Below are positions 23,976 through 31,320 of a stretch of DNA of 49,572 nt, one piece after another (position 1 is the stretch's first letter; the number at the start of each line of letters is the position of its first letter). The stretch is taken from positions 1 to 49,572 of the forward strand of contig SVMK01000008.1 of NCBI GenBank assembly GCA_015067465.1. Reading direction: 5' to 3'. The position numbers and the translations under genes were made by a program. Below the pieces are notes generated by a model that had not been told where the DNA came from, searched no databases, and worked only from the letters and a program-made list of their open reading frames with translations. This DNA is from Oscillospiraceae bacterium. GTDB lineage: Bacteria > Bacillota > Clostridia > Oscillospirales > Oscillospiraceae.

Positions 23976-25766
23976 TTAATTCTCGCTGTACCCCTTCGAC
24001 GTATCAATAGAGATGACTTTATTGACGCCGTCCCACGAAACATCAAAGTTGAAGGTTGTTCCGATGTCGCGCAGCTTGAAATAGTTGTTGCCGTTGATAT
24101 TATACGCCGTCAGGGTGACAGGCTTGCCGTTGATATAAATCGCGGAATTACAGGCAAGGGCGGTTTTGGAAACGCCGTCGCCCGCTGCAAGCTCCGCGCC
24201 GACTGCGGTGTACGCCTTGCCGGGGATCAGCCCGATCGCATTTGCCTTGCCATCCCAGGTGACTTCAAACTGCTTTTGGGTGCCGTTGAGCACATACGCA
24301 AGATCGCGCAGCTTGAAGTAGTTGTTGCCGTTGATGTTGTATGCGTCAAACGATACCTCAGCGCCGTTTACCAAAACCTTGGAAGTCGTGGGGAGGGCGT
24401 TGGCGGATTCGCGGTAGAGGGGATTTTTCAATATTGCTCCTGTTTCGTCCAATCTGTCCAAGCCAATGACTCCATTAGTACTTTCCGTAAATCCTCCTTG
24501 GATTTTTTCTTGTTTGGTACATATTTCATTGCCAAGCGAGTCAATAAATGCATACACGGGAGGATAGGGCGACTTGTATCCCCCAACACCAAATTCCTCA
24601 TAGGTGTTTTTTCCCACTATGGCTATTCCCTCAGAAAAATTTGTGGCGTAATCATATTTATTAGGTTCAACAATGACGTTGCCTTTTGTATCGATAAACC
24701 CATAGAAAAACGCCAATGGAGAAGGAATCTTTGTATTTCTAATACCAATACACGCAAGTCCTTCTGAAAAAGATTCCGCAGCATCATATATCATTGGAAC
24801 AACAAGCTCACCAGAATAGTTTATATATCCGTATTTGTACCTTGCGTCGGGGCCTACACGCTGTCCGACATAGCAAAGTCCCTCGCTAAACTGACCAACT
24901 ACGTCATATTTCGGAGCTGCAATAATGTTACCCTTGGCATCGATGACCCCGTACTTTATCACACCGCTGCCGCTTTCTTCGTATTTGCCTACCACGGCAA
25001 AGCCGCTACTGTCAAAATCCATTGCTCTGTCATATATGCAAGGGATGACAATCTTCCCGTTTGCATCAACGTATCCAAATTGGGGATCACCGTTGACCGA
25101 TTTCCAAGTATAAGCCAATCCGTTACTAAACTCGCCCATACCGTTGTAGCTAAAAGGAACTACTGTTTTGCCGGTTTTGTCGATCGCGCCCCATTTGTCA
25201 TTCTTTTGCACGATGACTTTGCCTTCCGAAAAGTCACCAATTACACCATCATATTCGCAAGGTATAACCATTTTGCCGGTCTTGTCTAAAAATCCTATTT
25301 TGCTTTCAATAACAAGTACTTGCCCCAGGTACTCCATTTCTTCGTAATACTCGCGCACTTGATAAACAGCAGCCAGACCTTCGGAAAAATCACCCAAGTA
25401 GTCATACTCAACGGGAAGCACGACTTCTCCGTTTGTATTAATTGCGCCGTATTTATCAATGCCACTATTTTTATATCCCGTGTTCCAGTCGCCATCCACA
25501 TTAAGGCCCACTATAATTATTCCTTCGGAGGGTGAACTCATATAATTATAATAGGGTTCAACAATGATATTGCCTTTTGTATCAACAAGACCATATTTGA
25601 ATGGACGAGATTGCGTATCTGCGATTATTGCAATTCCATCGTGAACACTTTGAACAGGAAGCAGATTATCTGCAATCACAAGTTCATTATACGTGTACGC
25701 ACTTGCGGGAACGAATGTGCCGCATACCAAAATGCAAACCAGTATGAGAGTAATCAGTTTTTTCAT
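23976..25766 (-). CDS. Secreted WG-repeat protein with copper-amine-oxidase-like C-terminal repeats
   Basis: This 596-residue protein has a signal peptide (MKKLITLILVCILVCGTFVPASA). Eight WG-type repeats follow, each a (W/Y)G-(x)IDxxGxxV-P-YD unit, between about residues 55 and 400, with a degenerate ninth. The last 150 residues hold two copies of an AYNINGNNYFKLRD motif, found in copper-amine-oxidase N-terminal-like domains of Clostridia surface proteins. It is probably exported and surface-associated; ligand unknown. AGAGG lies eight bases before the ATG. It overlaps the upstream small gene by four bases, so they form an operon. The C-terminal part looks more GC-rich than the WG part, hinting at a composite origin. 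A secreted protein is unusual cargo for so small an element. Confidence 0.88.
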   Translation of the reverse strand: MKKLITLILVCILVCGTFVPASAYTYNELVIADNLLPVQSVHDGIAIIADTQSRPFKYGLVDTKGNIIVEPYYNYMSSPSEGIIIVGLNVDGDWNTGYKNSGIDKYGAINTNGEVVLPVEYDYLGDFSEGLAAVYQVREYYEEMEYLGQVLVIESKIGFLDKTGKMVIPCEYDGVIGDFSEGKVIVQKNDKWGAIDKTGKTVVPFSYNGMGEFSNGLAYTWKSVNGDPQFGYVDANGKIVIPCIYDRAMDFDSSGFAVVGKYEESGSGVIKYGVIDAKGNIIAAPKYDVVGQFSEGLCYVGQRVGPDARYKYGYINYSGELVVPMIYDAAESFSEGLACIGIRNTKIPSPLAFFYGFIDTKGNVIVEPNKYDYATNFSEGIAIVGKNTYEEFGVGGYKSPYPPVYAFIDSLGNEICTKQEKIQGGFTESTNGVIGLDRLDETGAILKNPLYRESANALPTTSKVLVNGAEVSFDAYNINGNNYFKLRDLAYVLNGTQKQFEVTWDGKANAIGLIPGKAYTAVGAELAAGDGVSKTALACNSAIYINGKPVTLTAYNINGNNYFKLRDIGTTFNFDVSWDGVNKVISIDTSKGYSEN

Positions 25767-26257
25767 ATTTTTGCCTCTTTTCTTTGTATGTCGTTGTTTA
25801 TAAATTCGAGGAATTGTTCAACTACCGTCTTGGGGCAATAGTCAGGGTCGCCTATGTAGGTGGGTTTATTACACGGTTGAGCACTTTTTTCCGGAATAAG
25901 AAACCATCTAAGCTGACGATTAATAATCGCTTCTCCATTGGGCGTTTTTCCGTTAACATCGCGCCAAAACTGAATGCGTCCAAATTGAGTATGAATATTC
26001 CCGGTGCCTGTGTCTACCTCATTGTAGAAGAGCGTGAGCCAGTACTTTTTATCCTCAATCATGACGCTTATCCAATAATACTCCGCGCGATCGTTCATTT
26101 TTGTGGTAATTCCGTGACACGCTCTGCCGTTTCCCTTGACAAGAGAATTCGGGTTATCCTTAAAATGTTCGTCTAACTTCTGATATAATACTTGTCGCGC
26201 AGCAGATAAACATGTTCGCATATCCGAACGAATTTGATTAAATTTCAGTTGATTCAC
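25763..26257 (-). CDS. Hypothetical protein, cotranscribed with the WG-repeat gene
   Basis: I do not recognise this 164-residue protein. It has no signal peptide or membrane helix and carries several aromatic and charged blocks (EYYWISVMIEDKKYWLTLFYNE, then FGRIQFWRD), suggesting a compact beta-rich soluble domain. GTG 26257 is taken as start because GGAGGGTG lies just upstream; the open frame to 26332 would run back across the promoter. Its stop overlaps the WG-repeat start by four bases. A strong promoter (26332-26304) faces it from the regulatory region shared with the divergent XRE gene. It may be an immunity, chaperone or regulatory partner of the secreted protein, which is speculation. 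Confidence 0.7.
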   Translation of the reverse strand: MNQLKFNQIRSDMRTCLSAARQVLYQKLDEHFKDNPNSLVKGNGRACHGITTKMNDRAEYYWISVMIEDKKYWLTLFYNEVDTGTGNIHTQFGRIQFWRDVNGKTPNGEAIINRQLRWFLIPEKSAQPCNKPTYIGDPDYCPKTVVEQFLEFINNDIQRKEAKI

Positions 26258-26303
26258 AAAACACCCTCCCCTATTTAAGTTCCCAGTATATTTGGTAAGT
26301 AAA

Positions 26304-26354
26304 AGTATAATAATTTCCTTACAGGTTGTCAACCGTTAGCATCTTTGTGATAAT
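26304..26354. promoter_or_regulatory. Overlapping divergent promoters with a palindromic operator
   Basis: On the plus strand, TTGTCA (26326-26331), 17 bases, then GATAAT (26349-26354) with extended TG drives the XRE gene. On the minus strand, TTGACA (26332-26327), 17 bases, then TATACT (26309-26304) drives the unknown/WG-repeat operon. The two -35 boxes occupy the same bases inside the palindrome GGTTG-T-CAACC (26324-26334), so one bound protein, probably the XRE regulator, could control both. Confidence 0.72.
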
Positions 26355-26400
26355 GCAATATCACCCGGCCTGCTTTACTATTCTTTTGAGGGGTGATAAC

Positions 26401-26691
26401 ATGGTCTCTGAAAGAATTAAGCGACTTCGTGAGCAGAAAAAAATGACGCAGGCCGAACTTGCCAAACGGCTTGGCATTACACGATCGAGCGTTAATGCCT
26501 GGGAACTCGGCATATCTGTGCCGTCAACACAGTATATTGTCGAACTTGCGCTACTGTTTTCCACCTCCACCGACTATTTGCTTGGCGTAAACGATTCTGC
26601 CAGTTTGCCCGTCGCCGGATTGACGGAAGATGATATAAATGTTGTGTATCAGTTGATTGAGCATCTAAGACTCAAAAACGGGATGGAATAA
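26401..26691 (+). CDS. XRE family HTH regulator
   Basis: This 96-residue protein has a Cro/C1-type HTH over residues 4-58 (RIKRLREQKKMTQAELAKRL, then GITRSSVNAWE). A short C-terminal tail of about 30 residues may mediate dimerisation. GAGGGGTG precedes ATG 26401; upstream in-frame starts fall in the promoter. It is divergent from the WG-repeat operon with shared, overlapping -35 boxes, suggesting it represses both directions. Such regulators typically keep a mobile element quiet or control cargo. Confidence 0.9.
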   Translation: MVSERIKRLREQKKMTQAELAKRLGITRSSVNAWELGISVPSTQYIVELALLFSTSTDYLLGVNDSASLPVAGLTEDDINVVYQLIEHLRLKNGME

Positions 26692-26742
26692 GCGATAATC
26701 ATAAAAGCTGAAACAAATGAAGATGCAATGTGAATAAAGGTA

Positions 26743-26774
26743 AAGAGGCGACCACTTAACCGTGGTCGCCTCTT
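26743..26774. terminator. Bidirectional terminator between convergent regulators
   Basis: A perfect 13-bp stem (26743-26755 with 26762-26774) has a 6-base loop that contains the stop codon of the minus-strand HTH gene, so the last codons of that gene form one arm. T-rich tails follow on both strands. Confidence 0.82.
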
Positions 26775-27379
26775 GTAATTTCTTTTAAGAAGTCATCTGC
26801 TTCCTTAATTTGTTCTTCTGTAGGATTCGCAAACTCGGTTCCGCTATTTTCTTCATTAACATAAGGGATTTCTTCTTTTCCAAATCTAATCATGGTAAAG
26901 AACTCGGAGATAGGAATCTCGCACTTGCAAACAACGGATTTAGAATTGGCCAAGTATTCTGCTTCAAGGCTTTTTATGCCTCGCTTTTTTTCGTGTGGCA
27001 AAAAGTCTGATTCATTTATTGTTTTTGTTTCCTTGAGATATTCCCAATAATAATCCGGTATTGAAAAGACAATAGATTCACCAGCGATCGAAACAAAATC
27101 TCGTATATCAACATTAAACTTGTTGAAAGCGGGCTTTTGATAAAAATCTAAATAAATCTGATCTAAAGAATAATTCCATTTATTATGAATAAGCATTGCT
27201 TTTTCAATCGGTAACGAGTAACGAGGTTCCAACGCTTCGTAGTTCTGTATTGCACGATCAGTGACACCAAGAAATTGGCCTAACTCTTTCTGAGTTAACC
27301 CTAGTTCTGCGCGGATTTCACAGGTGTTCGATCTAACTACTTCCTTTATTCTATCTGGAGTTTTAGATTCTCGACGCAT
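26756..27379 (-). CDS. HTH-domain regulator of the element
   Basis: This 207-residue protein has an N-terminal helix-turn-helix (ELGLTQKELGQFLGVTDRAI, about residues 26-45, then QNYEAL) and a C-terminal domain of about 150 residues that I do not recognise. The C-terminal part is acidic near the end. The start at 27379 is supported by GAGGAGG nine bases upstream; the frame to 27409 begins inside the palindrome there. It is convergent with the XRE gene and divergent from the replication/transfer module, so it is placed to control that module. No peptidase motif is seen, so an ImmA-like or LexA-like mechanism is not indicated. Confidence 0.82.
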   Translation of the reverse strand: MRRESKTPDRIKEVVRSNTCEIRAELGLTQKELGQFLGVTDRAIQNYEALEPRYSLPIEKAMLIHNKWNYSLDQIYLDFYQKPAFNKFNVDIRDFVSIAGESIVFSIPDYYWEYLKETKTINESDFLPHEKKRGIKSLEAEYLANSKSVVCKCEIPISEFFTMIRFGKEEIPYVNEENSGTEFANPTEEQIKEADDFLKEITRGDHG

Positions 27380-27398
27380 AATAAATACCTCCTCAACC

Positions 27399-27482
27399 AC
27401 CCGAAGCAATGCTTCGGGTTATTTCGTAAGTGATTGTAACAAAAATTCGTTGTAAAGTCAAGGTGTATCAAGGAACTTGACT
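27399..27482. promoter_or_regulatory. Dyads in the divergent control region of the transfer module
   Basis: A 21-base palindrome (ACCCGAAGCA-A-TGCTTCGGGT, 27399-27419) lies just upstream of the HTH gene's Shine-Dalgarno site. A second inverted repeat, AGTCAAG-N13-CTTGACT (27456-27482), lies further toward the plus-strand module. Both are candidate operators. I could not identify a convincing promoter for the gene at 27560. Confidence 0.45.
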
Positions 27483-27559
27483 ACATGATAGAGCAAAACG
27501 GTGGCCACCACATGCTTCACAAACCAAAAAATCATAACAAGAAAGGATAATAATAAATC

Positions 27560-27829
27560 ATGCAGATTACTGTACAAGGATTAGAGCGCCGCACAGGCGA
27601 GTACCAAGGCTATGCATACGACAACACCAACATTCACGCAACTTATGAAAGCCGCAACGTCATTGGCAACCGCGTAGACCGCATTAAAGTAAAAACTGCA
27701 GTGCTCAACGATGCCCTTAAGCGTTATGGCTGCAACGGCAAAGACCTAATCGGTCAAACATTAGATATTTCCTTTGACCGCTGGAACACGGTCGAATATC
27801 TCGACCTTGTTCCAGCTCCCGGAAAGTAA
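27560..27829 (+). CDS. Small unknown protein at the head of the replication/transfer module
   Basis: I do not recognise this 89-residue protein. It is polar, with no membrane helix, and appears beta-rich (MQITVQGLERRTGEYQGYAY, then DISFDRWNTVEYLDLVP), possibly an OB-like or nucleic-acid-binding fold. AAGAAAGGAT lies upstream of the ATG. It precedes the origin hairpins and rep, the position where ICEs and related elements carry small accessory proteins of unknown role. Its stop is about ten bases from the first hairpin. Confidence 0.75.
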   Translation: MQITVQGLERRTGEYQGYAYDNTNIHATYESRNVIGNRVDRIKVKTAVLNDALKRYGCNGKDLIGQTLDISFDRWNTVEYLDLVPAPGK

Positions 27830-27839
27830 ACTCTACAAG

Positions 27840-27907
27840 CTCCCCACCGTCCTCAAGACGGTGGGGAGGGATTTGCATCGGCGGGCTACGTCCACCGATG
27901 CAAATCC
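27840..27907 (+). other. Candidate rolling-circle double-strand origin (nick hairpin)
   Basis: Two adjacent strong hairpins lie just upstream of rep. The first has a 12-bp stem (27840-27851 with 27857-27868). The second has a 13-bp stem (27869-27881 with 27895-27907), with a few more inner pairs that leave CTACG (27886-27890) as the loop. In pMV158-family plasmids the Rep nick site ends in TACTACG and is exposed in a hairpin loop; this Rep has the same HUH type. Short CCAAATCC-like direct repeats at 27901-27921 may be Rep-binding sites. Confidence 0.65.
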
Positions 27908-27935
27908 AATTCCAAATCCAAAAGAGGTGACCGTT

Positions 27936-28535
27936 ATGGCCTATCCCGGCCCCAAAATCAAGGCTGCTCAATGCATGCTTACACTTTACCCGGACAGCCA
28001 GCAAGAAGTCATAGAATACATAATCAACAATTTCAGCTGCGCTTACGCGCTGCACGATATGGATATTTGGACGCAGGAGGAAATAGATGAGAAAACCGCC
28101 CTTAATCCCGAAACGCCATTTCCATACACCGCAGGAGAATTGAAAAAGCCACATTACCATTTTATCTTAACGTTTTCCGGTTCCGGGCGATACTTTCATG
28201 CAATAGCAAATGAGCTGGGCGTGCCAATGAACACCATCTGCCGTTGCAATTCCCTGCGCCGGGCGTATGAATACCTTTGGCACAAGAACAACCCCGAAAA
28301 GTACCAATACAGCCCCGACATTGTGCAAACCCATGACTTTGAGATTCCCAGCGAGTCAAGCATCGGCAGAGAGGAAGAAGAACAGGTGCGCATCTTGCTT
28401 GAAATGCCCGCTTTTGAAACTACCTATGAATGCGCACGCTGGGCTTGGGAAAACAAAGTGTGGGCTGCGTTTCGCCGAGGCTACGCTATTTGGCGCGACA
28501 TTCGAAACGAAACTCACGAAAGGAACTACCACTGA
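27936..28535 (+). CDS. HUH rolling-circle replication initiator/relaxase, Rep_2-like
   Basis: This 199-residue protein has the three motifs of the pMV158-type Rep group: ALHDMD (motif I, about 41-46), the metal-binding HUH motif PHYHF (His73, His75) and a catalytic-tyrosine motif RAYEYLWHKN (Tyr111/Tyr113). It should nick a hairpin origin and start rolling-circle replication; related proteins act as relaxases in integrative mobilizable elements. The start at 27936 has AAAGAGGTGA upstream, and the open frame further upstream runs across the origin hairpins. It overlaps the FtsK-like gene by one base (TGATG), implying coupling. The candidate nick site is 30-50 bases ahead of the gene. Confidence 0.86.
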   Translation: MAYPGPKIKAAQCMLTLYPDSQQEVIEYIINNFSCAYALHDMDIWTQEEIDEKTALNPETPFPYTAGELKKPHYHFILTFSGSGRYFHAIANELGVPMNTICRCNSLRRAYEYLWHKNNPEKYQYSPDIVQTHDFEIPSESSIGREEEEQVRILLEMPAFETTYECARWAWENKVWAAFRRGYAIWRDIRNETHERNYH

Positions 28536-29770
28536 TGGATGACTCTCGCTTACACAAATTAACCACGTGGTTGAAATACCACTATCCAACGTTACTTAAA
28601 ACCATATCCCTTGCTGCATACCTTGCATTTGCAGGATGGCTCCTGCTCTTTTCTCTCCGCTATGAAAACTACATTACATACGGCATAGCTGTAGTGGCCT
28701 GTGTTGGCCTTGTTGCGCTCCTCTTGCGCTTTCGTCGCCCCTTCAACAAGTACTCCGTCACAGAGCAACTTATAACCATCGGCTTCACTAACCATATCGG
28801 CGAAGCCCCGGAACTGCTACGCAAGTACAGAGATCGCGAACGCCCGCAAATACTTGTATTTGAGTTCCGCAATCCGAGCATAGCTCTGAGCCAATGGGAA
28901 AAGTCTCAGGAGATATTGGAGGCCGCATTGAACGTCAGTATTATTGACATCTCCTACCATGTGGACAAGCGCAGGGTTGTCATCCGTACTGTCCCGGCAA
29001 AAAGCAGCATCCCCGCCCGCCTTAATTGGAGCGATAAATTGCTGACTTCCGACGAATTCACACTTGTTCTCGGTCAAAGTGCACTTTGCCCGGTGACTGT
29101 CGATCTCACGCATATCCCTCATATACTATTAGGAGGCTCAACAGGCAGCGGCAAAACGGCTTTACTCAGACTTTTACTTATGCAGGCACTCAAAAAGCAT
29201 GCCAGCGTCATCATTTCAGATTTCAAAGGGGGAGTCGATTTTCCCCGAATCTGGCATGAACACTGCACGATGTGTTTTGACGAGCAATCATTGCTTGAGC
29301 AGTTGGATTTTCTCGCTGCCACCTTAGAAGAACGCCGCGGCCTTTTGGTAGATTCCGAATGCCGCAATCTGGAGGAATACAATTCGAAATCCGAATTTCC
29401 ATTACCCCGCTACATACTCGCTTGCGATGAGGTTGCTGAAGTACTAGATAATACAGGTCGTTCAAAAGAGCAAAAGGAAGTTCTGAGCCAGATTGAAGCT
29501 CGTCTTTCGCTCATAGCAAGGCAAGGACGTGCTTTTGGAATACACCTCATTCTCTCAACGCAGCGTCCTTCTGCCGACCTTATACCCGGGCAAATCCGTA
29601 CAAACCTTGGGTTTAGAGTCTGTGGGCGAGCCGATGCTATACTGTCGCAAATCATATTGGACAATACTGCAGCAGAGCAAATTCCCAAGAATGCGAGAGG
29701 CCGCTTTATGTTGAGTGACGGCACAACATTTCAGGCATACTGGTTTAACGAGGAGGATTTTGAACTATGA
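28535..29770 (+). CDS. FtsK/SpoIIIE-type DNA translocase (TcpA-like coupling protein)
   Basis: This 411-residue protein has two N-terminal membrane helices (about residues 20-65) and an FtsK/SpoIIIE motor domain with Walker A GGSTGSGKT (200-208, Lys207) and Walker B-like YILACDEVAEV. LILSTQRPSADLIPGQIRTN is the usual FtsK-type sensor segment. It is shorter than cell-division FtsK and lacks the gamma DNA-reading domain, matching coupling proteins of ICEs and mobilizable elements that pump DNA to a secretion channel. The start overlaps rep by one base, and its end overlaps the excisionase by four, so rep, ftsK and xis form one operon. Confidence 0.88.
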   Translation: MDDSRLHKLTTWLKYHYPTLLKTISLAAYLAFAGWLLLFSLRYENYITYGIAVVACVGLVALLLRFRRPFNKYSVTEQLITIGFTNHIGEAPELLRKYRDRERPQILVFEFRNPSIALSQWEKSQEILEAALNVSIIDISYHVDKRRVVIRTVPAKSSIPARLNWSDKLLTSDEFTLVLGQSALCPVTVDLTHIPHILLGGSTGSGKTALLRLLLMQALKKHASVIISDFKGGVDFPRIWHEHCTMCFDEQSLLEQLDFLAATLEERRGLLVDSECRNLEEYNSKSEFPLPRYILACDEVAEVLDNTGRSKEQKEVLSQIEARLSLIARQGRAFGIHLILSTQRPSADLIPGQIRTNLGFRVCGRADAILSQIILDNTAAEQIPKNARGRFMLSDGTTFQAYWFNEEDFEL

Positions 29771-29949
29771 GCACTGAAGACTTACCTTTAGCATTAACCG
29801 TAGAAGATGTTGCTAAAATTCTAGGAATAGGGCGAAATTCCGCCTACAGCCTCATACATAGCGGAGCCATCAGATTCGTCAGAATTGGCCGCCAGCTCCG
29901 CATTCCAAAGAGTGCAATTCTAGAGTATCTAGGTATACCGACGCCTTGA
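29767..29949 (+). CDS. Excisionase / MerR-like HTH DNA-binding protein
   Basis: This 60-residue protein is a single HTH_17-type domain: LTVEDVAKILGIGRNSAYSL, then IHSGAIRFVRIGRQLRIPKS, and ends shortly after. Proteins of this form directly upstream of a tyrosine integrase act as excisionases (Xis), bending DNA near the att sites and favouring excision. It overlaps the FtsK-like gene by four bases, and the integrase start lies 68 bases downstream. Confidence 0.88.
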   Translation: MSTEDLPLALTVEDVAKILGIGRNSAYSLIHSGAIRFVRIGRQLRIPKSAILEYLGIPTP

Positions 29950-30017
29950 CCTTTGAGCGGCGCAGAGTTAGAATTGCTTTGATATATTCTGCGCTGCACT
30001 TTGAAAGGAGGCATATG

Positions 30018-31220
30018 ATGCCGCGCAGTAAAAGCACTCGTGCCGCTCAAGGCACTGGAACAATTCGTAAGCGAACCGTCATGCGCAAGGGAAGGGAATA
30101 CACCTACTGGGAAGCGCGTGTTACCATTGGGCGAGATCCCGGAACCGGAAAGCAGATTCAAAAGACGTTTACAGGAAAAACGCAAAAAGAAGTTCGCGAA
30201 AAAATGCAATCCGTTGCAGCCGAGGTTAATGATAACTGCTATCGAGAACCCACAAAAATGACGGTTGGTGAGTGGCTGGATATTTGGAAAGATACATATC
30301 TTGTGAATGTCAAACCGTTTACTGTTCGCTCGTATTCAGATCATATCAGAAATCATCTGAAGCCTGCCTTCGGTGCGCTGAGATTGGACGCACTGGAAAC
30401 TCACACCATACAAAAGTTTTATAATGACTTGGGGAAACCAAAAGGCAATAAACCGGGGCTTTCCGCCAAGACAATCAAAAACGTGCACGGCGTTTTGCAT
30501 GCTGCGCTTAATAAAGCGGTTATGCTCGGATATATTCGCTATAATCCTACGGCTGCCTGTACGCTACCTCGCGTAGAGAAAAAGCAAATGCACCCACTCG
30601 ATGAGGATGGAATCAGAGATTTCCTGCAAGCCGTACAAGGGCATAGATTTGAGGAAATTTTCAGGTTTACGTTGTTTACAGGCGTAAGAGAGGGCGAAGC
30701 GCTAGGCCTCAAATGGGAGTGTGTAGACTTCAATAGCGGCACGATTCTGATAGACAAGCAACTACAGCGCGAAAAGGTAAAAAACGGCAAATATCGTTTT
30801 GCACCGCTAAAAAACGATAAGTTCCGCAAAATTTCCCCTGCGCCTTGGGTAATGCAAAGATTGTGGAGCCATAAGGCCAGACAATTTGCGCAGCGCACGG
30901 AGGTTGCGGAACTTTGGGAAAACAGTGGGCTTGTATTTACAAATGCTGTTGGCGGACATATAGCCATCCACACATTGTACAAAGACTTCAAAGCTGTTGT
31001 TGCGTCTATCGGCAGACCGGAAGTAAGATTTCACGATTTAAGACACAGTTATGCGGTTGCTTCCATAAGAGCCGGTGACGATATTAAAACCGTTCAGGGC
31101 AATCTCGGACACGCAACGGCTGCGTTTACGCTTGATGTTTATGGACATGTCACCGACCAAATGAAGCAAGAAAGCGCGAGACGCATGGACAACTACATCA
31201 AATCAGTTCTAAACCTCTAA
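30018..31220 (+). CDS. int: Tyrosine site-specific integrase
   Basis: This 400-residue integrase has an AP2-like N-terminal arm-binding domain (about 15-60), a SAM-like core-binding domain (about 80-175) and a catalytic domain with Arg224 (TGVREGE), His339 and Arg342 (HDLRHSYA), His365 (LGH) and nucleophile Tyr375 (DVYGH). All catalytic residues are present, so the enzyme is probably active. ATG 30018 follows AAAGGAGG by six bases; the adjacent ATG 30015 is possible. The stop lies at the edge of the tandem arm-type repeats and 80 bases from attR at tRNA-Ser, so this enzyme almost certainly integrated the element. Confidence 0.95.
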   Translation: MPRSKSTRAAQGTGTIRKRTVMRKGREYTYWEARVTIGRDPGTGKQIQKTFTGKTQKEVREKMQSVAAEVNDNCYREPTKMTVGEWLDIWKDTYLVNVKPFTVRSYSDHIRNHLKPAFGALRLDALETHTIQKFYNDLGKPKGNKPGLSAKTIKNVHGVLHAALNKAVMLGYIRYNPTAACTLPRVEKKQMHPLDEDGIRDFLQAVQGHRFEEIFRFTLFTGVREGEALGLKWECVDFNSGTILIDKQLQREKVKNGKYRFAPLKNDKFRKISPAPWVMQRLWSHKARQFAQRTEVAELWENSGLVFTNAVGGHIAIHTLYKDFKAVVASIGRPEVRFHDLRHSYAVASIRAGDDIKTVQGNLGHATAAFTLDVYGHVTDQMKQESARRMDNYIKSVLNL

Positions 31221-31258
31221 AGGGTAAACTAAAGGGTAAACTTTAAAAAAGGGCAAAA
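31219..31258. repeat. Right integrase arm-type repeats
   Basis: AAAGGGTAAACT occurs twice in perfect tandem (31219-31230, 31231-31242). A degenerate third copy, AAAGGGCAAAA, lies at 31248-31258. The motif recurs near attL at 20015-20037. Confidence 0.7.
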
Positions 31259-31292
31259 AGAAAACCCTGTAACCATTGAGATTACAGGGTTT
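31255..31292 (-). terminator. Element-borne terminator serving tRNA-Ser
   Basis: An 11-bp stem (31262-31272 with 31282-31292) is followed on the minus strand by TCTTTTT, just after the CCA end of tRNA-Ser. It replaces the displaced original terminator at 19833-19873. Confidence 0.75.
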
Positions 31293-31297
31293 CTATG

Positions 31298-31320
31298 TGG
31301 CGGAGAAGGAGGGATTCGAA
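31298..31320. repeat. attR: 23-base repeat at the 3' end of tRNA-Ser
   Basis: Identical to attL at 19873-19895. It spans the T-loop through the encoded CCA, so integration regenerated a complete tRNA. Confidence 0.92.

Larger units (their letters stand above)
19873..31320. mobile_element. Integrated mobilizable element in tRNA-Ser(GGA), about 11.4 kb
   Basis: A 23-base direct repeat at 19873-19895 and 31298-31320 is the T-arm-to-CCA end of tRNA-Ser(GGA) and bounds a region visibly richer in A+T than its flanks. Inside are a tyrosine integrase next to the right end, an excisionase, an FtsK/TcpA-like ATPase, an HUH rolling-circle Rep, a candidate origin and two regulators. The cargo is AbiH, Fic, SprT-like, WG-repeat and small unknown proteins. 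No VirB4, VirB6 or other mating-pair genes are present, so self-transfer by type IV secretion is unlikely. It fits an integrative mobilizable element or an integrated rolling-circle replicon that uses a helper. Confidence 0.92.

Noticed and set aside
29946-30017. N-terminal extension of the integrase overlapping xis
   Set aside because: The extra residues are not integrase-like, and a perfect AAAGGAGG precedes ATG 30015/30018.
19873-31320. Prophage or complete conjugative element
   Set aside because: No capsid, terminase, tail or lysis genes, and no VirB4/VirB6/VirD4-type secretion set. The Rep, FtsK-like, Xis and Int genes fit a mobilizable element better.
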